Assembly: GCA_035719045.1 (NCBI GenBank)
Contig: DASTGO010000041.1
Coordinates: forward strand, 1-11,721
Length of the DNA: 11,721 nucleotides
DNA from: DASTGO01 sp035719045
Lineage (GTDB): Bacteria > Actinomycetota > Actinomycetes > Actinomycetales > Kineosporiaceae
Direction: 5' to 3'
Position 1 is the stretch's first letter; every line of letters starts with the position of its first letter. Below, piece by piece: positions 1-9,400 of this stretch. The position numbers were made by a program, and so were the translations under genes. Under the pieces are notes generated by a model that ran no database searches, was not told where the DNA came from, and worked only from the letters and a program-made list of their open reading frames with translations.

Positions 1-434
1 CGGCGGAACCACTCGTAGCCCGGCACCCACCGCGCCACCGCCGCCTGGAACTGCCGCGACACCCCCGCCAGGGTCTCCTCGACCGCCGCCGCCCGCACCG
101 CAGGACTCTGCCCCGCCGGCCCGTCCAGCCGCTGCGCCAGCGCCGCCCAGGTCGCCTCACCGAACGGCCCCGCCGGATCGTTCACCAGCGACGACAACGT
201 GGCCCGGGTACCCTCACCCGCCGCCAGCTCCCGGACCTGGGCCAGGGCGAGCTGCTGCGCCGCCTCCCGCAGTCGCTGCGCCACCTCCGGGCCGGACTGC
301 GCGCCCGCCAGCAGCTCCGCCGGAACCCCGGACCGCTCCGCCGCAACCCCGGACCGCTCGGCCGGAACCCCCGGCCACGCAACGGCAACCTGCCGCGCCG
401 CCTCGGTCAGACCCTCGGTCAACACCAGCAGCGA
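1..434 (-). other. C-type helical module, copy 2, running off the window (residues 3726-3869)
   Basis: Opens LLVLTEGLTEAARQVA (E3732), matching ITLLTEGTAAALVELA of copy 1, and later has GEATWAALAQRL and SPAVRAAAVEETLAGV, matching GESWNSLAGLVQ and SPERRAQTYQELGEQA. Its reappearance about 2,380 residues after copy 1 suggests a second large block begins here. The frame is open at base 1. Confidence 0.5.
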
Positions 435-3400
435 CGGACGGTCCTGCGCCCGGCTGACCGTCGACTCCCGGCTGTCCTTGGCATCCAGCCGCTGCTGCCC
501 CAACCCCAGCAGCCCGTCCGCCACCGCCGGGGACACGGCCCCCGACTCCGACCCGCTCGCCGACGACTCAGCCACCGACGGCGCGGCCGACCTGTTCCCG
601 CTCGCCGATGTCCCGGGCCCATCGGTCTGCCGCTGCCCGTCCCGCCCGGTCTGCCGCTGGGTTCCGGGTGCCCGGACCAGCTCGACGGAGGAGGGGAGCT
701 GTCCCAGGGGCAGATCGTCCACCCGCAGGTACGACAGGCGGGACGCCTCCCGGGCCGCCGAGCGGGCATCCACCTGGTTGAGCCGGCCGTCGACGAACCG
801 GACCCTCCCGTGGACGTTCTCGACGTTGATCACTCGGCTGCCGGAGACGTTCCCGTCCAGCACCATCACACCGCGAGCGCCGTGGCCCATCCGGCGGAAC
901 GCCGACTGGACCCGCGCGACACTCCTCGCGGTGGTGAACGGACGGCCCCAGGCCTGCGCCAACGTCTGCGTCAACGCCCGCGCCGACGTCGATGCCGGGG
1001 AGCCGACCGGTGGCGCCGTGCGGGGATCGCGGACCTGCACGTCGAACCCGCGACGGCGCAACTCCAGGGCCTGCGCGACCTCGACGCTGTTGTCCCTGGC
1101 CGCGGCGCCGCCGATCGCTCGCCACGGGTTCACCTGCGCCACGTCGCCGGCCAGCCTGGCCTCGGCATCCCATCTCTGCATGAAGCTCAGAGCCGTGATC
1201 TTGCCGCCCGAGCCGTCGTCCTGGGTGATGTCAGGCATCGTGTACGAGCTGGTGACCGGGTGCGGCGCCAAGGCACCGGCGAGCACCTGCACGAAGGCGT
1301 CCGCCCGCTGCGTCAGCGGGTCGACCGCCGCACCCCGCTCCCCGCGCTCGGCCACGGTCTCGGCCCGCGTCCCGTCGAACACCGTGCCCGGCAGGCCGAC
1401 AGCGCCGCTCCACCACTGCGTCAGATCCGACCGCAGGCTCTGCAGTTGCCGCGCCGTCCGGCGCTGCGTCGGCTCCCCCACCGCGGCCGGCCCGGTCAGG
1501 GCCTGCTCGACCAGCGCCTCGCGCGCCACGGTCACCGCCCGCGCGACCGTCGTCTCCGGAAGGTTCGCCGCGAGCAGGTCCTGGACGAACGGGGCCAGCC
1601 CCAGCATCGCCTGACCGGTCTCGTCCGAGATCCTGAGTGTCGGCTGACCGGTATCGGGCGAGATCCTGGGTCGCAGGATCTCGGACACCTCAAGGTTCGA
1701 CTGCCCCAGCATCCGGCTCTGGCCTGCCGCCGCCAGGTCGGCCACGATCGCACGGTTCACCTGGGCCAGGGCCGCCGCCAACGCCGCCTGGGTGGACAGC
1801 GACCGGTCCGCAGGAACGACGTCCACCCGGTCCTGCAACGCCGCGGCCGCGAGCAGGCGCCGCACGACCTCGCGTTGCGCAACCGGTCGCGCCTCCTGGC
1901 CGGGAATCCCCGTCAGCGCCGCCTCGAGATGCTGCGCCTCGGCCGGCGGCAACGCCACCGGCACCCCCGCGTCCGCCCGGCGCGTTCCCGGCGGAGGCGT
2001 CTGGACGGCGGCGACGGTCCTGGCGAGGTCGTCGATGAAGGCCTGTGCCCGCTGGGTGGCCGCGTTCGCCGGCACCCCGAACCGCTCGGTCGTCCCCGTC
2101 CCAGCGGCCGGCCCCGTCTCAGGAGCAGGCGCGGAGAGCGTCTGCTCCGCCTCGGTCAGGGTCTGGGTCCACGACGGGCCGGCATCCTGGTTCCACACCT
2201 GGCCCAACCGCGTCCGCAGGGCCTGCACGCGCCCGGCGTCAGCCCCGGGCAGCACCCCCGCCAAGGTGCCCTCCACGACGGCCTCGCGGACGGACTCCAG
2301 CACGGCTGCCGACAGTCCGATGGTCGGCGCGGTCACCACCAGCGCGTCGACGAACCACGGCAGCGCGGCGACCGCACGCTGCACCTGCGCGGGCCAGCCC
2401 GGCATCCGCCGAGCCCGCGCCGCGACGTCCGCCTGCACATGCCGGTCCGACCCCAGCTCCGCCAGCCCCCGGAACATCTGGTCCCGCAGTGCCGCCGACA
2501 GCGCCGCCGCACGCGCGTTCTCCTCCGGCCCCCGCCCGGCCACCCAGTCGGCCACCATCCGGTCCAGCACGTGGGCGGCCGCCACCCGCACGAACCCGGC
2601 CCGCCGCAGATCCGACGAGCGATTGACCGGGCCGGACAGGGCCTCGTGCAACGCCTGGAGCATCCGGGCAGACGTCCCGAGGGAGGGGACGCCGTCCAAG
2701 ACCGCCTGCGCCAGCGGGCCGACACCGTTGAACTCCCGTGCTGCGAAGCTGTACCTCCCCCACAGGCGGAGCAGTGCCGGGGAGATCTGGGAGGCCTCCC
2801 CCGGCCCGGCGGACGTCCGGGTGTCCGTATCGGCCGTTCGCCACGTCGCGGGTGCCGAGGTGGACTGCCTCCCGAGGTCGTTCGTGATCATGGAATCCAG
2901 TGCACGCCCAGCGGTCTCCAGCAGACCCTTCAGCTCGAAGGCCCACGAGACCCTGACTTCGCCGGGGTTGCCCAGCTCGAACTCGTGCTGATCGCGGACG
3001 AGCTCCTGGACCCACTCGCGAGTCGTCGCCGCAGCCGCCAGGTGTTCCAGGGCCGGCGTCCGCCGCTCCGGTGGCAGGCCGGCCAGTGACGTCTCCACGC
3101 TCTGCCGCAACTGCACGGCCAGGGGCGACGGCAACACAAGGGGAGTCGCGGAGCTGACCACGGCCATCCCGGCCGGCACCCGGCCCGTGACCTCGCCGTC
3201 GGGGGAGACGCGCACCCGGTGTCCGGCGTCGTTCCTCATCGCGTCCGAGCCAGGCATCGGCGCCTCGGGCTCGCGGGCGAGCTCCAGGACGTCCGCCACC
3301 CTGCCCAGCGGCAGATCGTCCACGCGGACGTACCCGACCTCCGTCGCCCCCTCGAAAGCGACGGTCGCAGCGGGTGCGTTCACCTGGGCGTCGACGAACC

Positions 3401-6400
3401 TGACCACACCGTCCACGTTCTCGACGTTGAAGATGTGGGAGGGGGTGTCCTTGTACAGGGTTTCAACGAAGCCCCGGGCACCGGGGCCCATGGCCTCGAA
3501 CGCCCTCTCGACCCCCTGCCGGTCCTTCACCCAGATGGTGTCCCGGCCCCAGACCTGCGCATAGGTCTTCGGCAACTGGAGGTCCGCCATGTCCTCCGTC
3601 AAGGCTCTGACCCGCACGTCGAAGCCGCGACGGCGCACCTCCAGCGCGTGCGTCACGAGCACGCAGTTGCCCTTGTACTCCGCATCGCGCGCGTAGCGCC
3701 GTGGGTTGGTGAGTGCCAGGTCGCTCGCCAGGCCGGCCGGCATGGTCGTGAGCGCCCCGTCCGGCCCGCGCACCACCCGGTCCCCGAGCAGTCCGGCGAC
3801 CACCTGCGCGAACTCGTCGGCCCGTCCGGTTGCCGGGTCGGCACCGGACCGCTGGCCCTGCTCCGCCGCGGCCACCGTCCCCGGCTGCCTCCGGCTGTCC
3901 TCGATGGTCCGGGCCCAGGACTGCGCGGCCTGCTGCAGGCCCGGCCGCGCCCCGGGCGGTACCGGCCGGGAGTCGGTCAGCACGCCCTCCAGGCCGTTCC
4001 ACCACCGCCTCAGGTCGGTCCGCAACCCGTCGGCGGCAGCGGAGGTCCCCGCCGCGGTGTTGCGTCCCCGGGCCTGCACCGCCCGGGTCACGGCGTCCGC
4101 GATCAGCGCCTCCCGCGCGCCCTCCAGCAACCGGGCCGCACTCGACGCCGACACACCCGACGCCACCACCTGGCCGACCAGCGGCGCCAACCCCGCCAGC
4201 GCGTGGCCGACGTCGGCCGGCAGACCGCGCATCGCCAGGTGGGGAAGGGCGTTGCTGTCCCGGCCCAGCCGGTCCTGTCCCAAGGCCGCCAGGTCCTGCC
4301 GGATCAGCGTGTTCAGCGACTCCCTGGCCGAGGACAGCAGCGTGCCTGCCCTGCCCGCTCCCTGCCGCGAGGACTCAGAACCCAGCACCTCGTCCAGCGC
4401 GTGCCCGGCCGCCAACCGCCTCAGCAACGGGGTGCGCCGGGCCGCCGGGATCTCCCCGAGGGTCTTGCCGATCCGTAGCGCCACCTGCCCCGCCTGCTGG
4501 CGTGGCAGGACCAGCGGCACTGACCCGTTCACCACCGCCAGCCCCGCAGGCGCCACCGCACCCGGCGCCAGCAGACCACCCGCAGCCACCGCCGACGCAT
4601 CCCCGACGGTCCCCTCCGAGACCACCTGGAACTGCTGCGCCGGGGCGACCACGACGGTCTCGACACCCGGCGCCGGAGTCTGCGCCCGCATCAAGGGCCG
4701 CCGCCGGGTGACCGCCGGCTCCGCGGCAGTCCGGTCCGAGGCCGCCTGCTCCGAGGTAGTGCTGACCGGGCTCGTCTCGTGCACGACGGGGCCGGCGGCC
4801 GGGGCTGTCCCGACCTTGCGGGTGAAGGCGTCGGTCACCGCCTGCACGTACTGCCGGGCCCGCCGGATCGCGGCGTTCTCCCCCGCGGCCTGCGGTGCGC
4901 CGCCCGGCCCCTCGGCGGGGGCGGTGCGGGCCTCGGTCAGCGTCTGGGCCCAGCCGCTGTCGAACCCGTCCGTCGAGCCCGGGAAGCCCGGCGCCGCCCG
5001 CCACGGGGTGGTCACCTCAAACCCGAACTCCCGCCCCCTGACGTAGTCCAGCTCCCTGCCCACACCACGCAGGAACTGCCTCGCCTCGGCCACGGCACCC
5101 TCGGCGATGGCCAGGGGCACCAGGTCCAGCATCCGGGACGCCGCGTCCGCCGGCAGGCCGGAGGACACGATCCGCTCCACCAGCGGCACCACGCTGCTCA
5201 CCGCCTGGCCGAGCCGCGGGGGAAGCCCCTGGACCGTGTCGGCCCGGCCCTCCCCCTGGGCCACCAGATCCCCGAAGGTGGCCGTCTGCAACGTCTCCTG
5301 CGCCGACTTGATCGCCGCGGACTCCGTCGCGGCCATCCGGCCCCGCTCGGACCGCAGCATCGTCCACAGGACGTCGGTGGCCACCAGACGGCTGAGCAGC
5401 ACGTCGCGCTGCTCCGGCGGCACCTGGTCGAGGATCTCCGCCACCTGCCGGGCCACCTGCAGCGCACGTCTCGCGGGCAGGTCACTCGTCGGAATCGCCG
5501 ACGCCACCGCCTGAGGGAACTGCCCCAGCACCGGCCACAGCCGCAGCTCGTCATCCCGGCGGAGTTCGTCCCACACCGAGGTGCTGCTCCCGCCGGGCCG
5601 GGGCGCCAGCGGACGGGCCGCCGGATCCGCCGGCTGGGCGAACTCCTCGATCCCCGACCCTGGCAGCGGCAGGTCGTCCAGCCGCAGGTACGAGACGACG
5701 GCGGCCCCCACGAAGAGGAAGCTCGCGTCGGAGATGTTGCGCTGGGCGTCGAGGTAGCGGACCTGGCCGTCCACGTTCTCCACGTTGAACACATGCGCGG
5801 GCGCCCCGGGCTGGGGGGCGACCTGCACGATGCCGCGGGACCCAGGGGCCGCGAACGCCTGGTCGACGCCGCTGCGGTCCTCCACCGTGACGAACTCCCG
5901 GCCCCAGACGCCCCCGATATCGGCCGTGGACCCGCCGGCCCGCATCTGCTCGTCGGACAGTCCCCTGGCCTGCACGTCGAACCCACGTCGCCGCAGCTCG
6001 TACGCCTGGACGACGTTCGCGCAGTTGTAGTCGCTGTCCGTGGCGGGATCCCAGGTGGGGTTCACCAGGGCCAGGTCACGGGCCAACTGCGCCTCGGCCG
6101 CCGAGACTCCGGCGTCCGACTTGGCGCTGGCCCGGGCCTCCAGCGTGTTGCCCAGCACCCCGGCGAAGGCGTCCGCGAACGACTCGACCCGGGTGGTGGC
6201 GGCGTTCACCGGCACCGACGTCGGGGCCGCCGCCCGGCCGTCCTGCGACCGCAGCAGATCACCCGACGCGCGCGCCTCGGCCAGCGTGTCCGCCCACGGC
6301 CCGTGGTCCGCCAGGCGGACCACGCCCGGCCCCTCGTTCCACCGCCGGGTCAGCTCCGCCCGCAACTGCTCCGGTGTCCGGGCCGCGCGGCCCCGCTTGA

Positions 6401-9400
6401 CCTGCGCCAAGGCGCCGTCGACCAGGGCGCCCCGCATCCGCTCCAGCAGTCGCGCCGACAGCTCCACCGGCAGCCCGGCGGCCACCACCTCCTGGACCAG
6501 CGGCGCCAGGCCGTTGACGGCGTGACCGAGGTCGCCCGGGAGTCCCCTGACCAGTGCCGCCGGCTTCCTGCCGACCCGGCTCCGGCGACCGGAGCGGCCC
6601 CGCGCCTCGGCGGCGGCCTGGTCCGATTCCCGCTCGCGCGCGGCGTCCTGCGCTGACCGTTCCCGGCCCAGCGCGGACAGGTCGGCCACGACCCCCTGCC
6701 GCAGCACCTCTGACGCGTGCGCGAGGGCCACCCACTGCTCGCGGGACGAGAACCGGCCCGTCTCAGCCCGCATCCCGTCGACCACGTCGGCCGCGACCAG
6801 CCGTGCCAGGGGCGCCCCGAGGTCCCTCCCGGCTGCCCCGTCCAGGGCCGCCCGCACCTCCGCGACCACGTCGGCCCGCAGCGCCGGTGGCAGCACCGAC
6901 GGCAGCACGCTCTCCACCGAGTGCACCGCCGCCGCGTCCACCGCGTTCCCGGCCGCTGCAGCCCCAGGCTCTGACGTCCCGGTCTGCTCGACCGCCGTCG
7001 CGGACACCGGCGACGCCACGCCCGGCGCGTGCTCCTCGACGGACTGCCCCCGCCCGGCGCCGGACGCCTGGTCAGCCACGGCCTCCGAGCGAAGTCCGGC
7101 GGTCGCCCCGTCGACGGTGACCGCCTCGGAGGCCCGGCCGACCTCCTGGGGAGCCGGTGGCGACTGCAGGGCGGTCAACTGGTCGCGCAGCGGCCCGAGG
7201 AGCGCGTCGGCCTGCTCGCCCAGCTCCTGGTAGGTCTGCGCACGCCGTTCCGGGGACTCGAACTGCGCCCGCTGCACCAGCCCGGCCAGCGAGTTCCAGG
7301 ACTCCCCGGCGAGTCTGTTGAAGGCTTCCCCGCCCAGCGCGTCGCGGACCAGGCGCCGGGCGAAGTCGGGCCGGGAGACCTGCTCGGAGGGCTCGCCGAC
7401 GATCGTGTCCAGGGTGTCGCGGACGACGTCCCGCAGGGCCGCCACGACCGGCCCGGTCAGCGCGGCCCGCCCGTCACCCGCCACCTCGCCGGCCCCGGAC
7501 CGCGCGGGGCTCGCCCCCGGCTCCGTCGCCCGGGCCAGCTCGACCAGCGCCGCCGCCGTCCCCTCGGTGAGCAGCGTGATCTGGTCGGCGGCACGGACGT
7601 TGCCCGCTGCGTCGCCCGCCGGTTCGCGCTCCGCGATCCGCTGCTCGCCCAACCGCATGATCTCGGCGGCCGCCAGGTACCGGGCCTCCTGCAGGGCAGC
7701 CCGCAACGCCCCCTGCCGGTCCGCCAGGTCCTGGCGTGGGAGCTGCGTCTCCTGCAGATCGGCTTCCGTCTGGGCATGGTCGGCCTGCAGATAGGCCAGC
7801 TCCGCCCCCAGCTCCCGCTGCTGGACCCGCAGCGCCTGGCGGTCGGCCCGGCTGAGTCCCCGTCCCCGCAACTGGTCGTTCACCTGCTGCAGCCGGTCTT
7901 CCACCTGCTGCAACTGGTCGTGCACCTGCGCCAGCGCGTTCTCGGCGTTCCTCAGGTTCACCAGGTCCCGGCGCGTCAGGGTCTCGGCCAGCCCGGGGGC
8001 GGCCGCCGTCCCCAGTGCCGCCGCGACGGCCACCCGGGTCACCAGTTCCGACGGCGCTCCCGTCGTCGACCGGAACAGCTCCCCGAGCTGCTGCCGGGCC
8101 TCGTCGACGACGTCCGCCGGGAAGCCCTCGTGCCGGCCCAGCTCCTCGATCAGGTCGGCGACCGGGGCGGGCAGGGCCGCGGTGGACGTGCCGTCCACGG
8201 ACTCGCCGTCCGACCACCCCTGGGAGGAGCCGCTGAAGTCCCCGGACACCGGGCGGGTCAGACCCTCCCCGGCGCCGATCCCCTCCCCGGCCCCCGCCAC
8301 GGCACCCGGATCCACCGGCCCGGTCTCGGAACGCACGACGGTCGAGTCGCTCCGCTCACCGATCCCCACCAGTTCCCGTGCCTGTTCCCCGGCAGTACCG
8401 GGGGCCGGCATCGACGAGGACCGCCGGGTCACGGGCTCGTCCGTCGTGATGGCCTGCGCCTGCTGGGCGGCAGCGGCGGCGGCACGCCGCTCCACCAGCG
8501 CGCGAACGGGTTCCGCGGCGCCCTGCTCCCCCTGCGCCGTCGACGACTGGCTGCCCGAGCTCGGGGTGGCCGGGCTCTGCGTGCCAGGGGTCTGCGTACC
8601 AGGGCTCTGCACCGTCGAGGCCTGCGCGGTGGAGGTCTGGGCCGCCTGCTGGACCTGGTCGCGCAGGGTCGACGCCATCGCGCCGCCGAGCTGGTCGACC
8701 ATCGACCCGAGGTGTTCCGGCAGCGACCCGGTGCGCGTCCCCTCCAGGACCTGCGACCACAGCGGGACCAGGGTCTCGGTGCCCTCCTGCGGAACCTCCG
8801 CCAGGTACCCGTCCCACAGGGTCGCCAGGTCCTCCCGGGCCTGGACCAGCACCCGGCCGTCGACCCCCGGCAACGCCTGCGCGGTCGCCCCGTCGATCAC
8901 CGCGTCGCGCAGCAGGTCCAACTGCCGGGCGACGGCACCCGGATCCGCCCCGGAACCGGCCAGGTCCGTCACCACCGGCGACAGACCCTGCAGCGCCGTC
9001 ACGACCTGCGCCGGCAAGCCGCTGCCCAGCGCCGGGATGTCCACGACCGGCGCGGCGTCCTCGGCGATCGAGGCGAGCCCCTTGTCCGGGGTCCGCGCCC
9101 CGGCCGCATTGGCCTGGGCCTGAAGCGCACGCAGTTCCGGGGGCAGATCGTCCAGGGCCGACGTCCCCTCCGGCGCCCGGAACTCCCCGGCCTGCGCGAC
9201 GTCGCGGAAGACCGTCTCGTTCAGCTGCCCGAGGGAGTCGGCCAGAGCCGTCTGTTCCGACGGCGTCAGGTCGCGGGGAGCCAGGCCCCCCAACACTTCC
9301 TGCACGGCCCCTGCCGTGGTGAGCCGGTCCACGACGGGGTTGCCGCTCTCCGCGCCGCTCTCCGCCAGACGCTGCTCGACCCGCTGGCCGATGACCTCCG

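Noticed and set aside
705..1151. Calling papain-fold copy 3 a pseudogene
   Set aside because: The frame is intact on both sides and the fold core is conserved. Only the active-site residues are changed, so it is an inactive domain in a continuous protein.
199..1614. 471-codon plus-strand frame, and others such as 1792-2991, 3706-5046 and 9316-10452
   Set aside because: Out-of-register antisense frames with Ser/Ala/Thr/Arg-rich composition and no domain. They overlap clearly recognisable minus-strand domains, including papain-fold copies 2 and 3.
2239..3015. Minus-strand frames overlapping the giant gene in other registers (also 5198-5986, 7474-8217, 10132-11019)
   Set aside because: They lie within the giant frame in a shifted register, are Gly/Arg/Ala-rich and show no motif, while the main frame shows conserved modules across the same bases.
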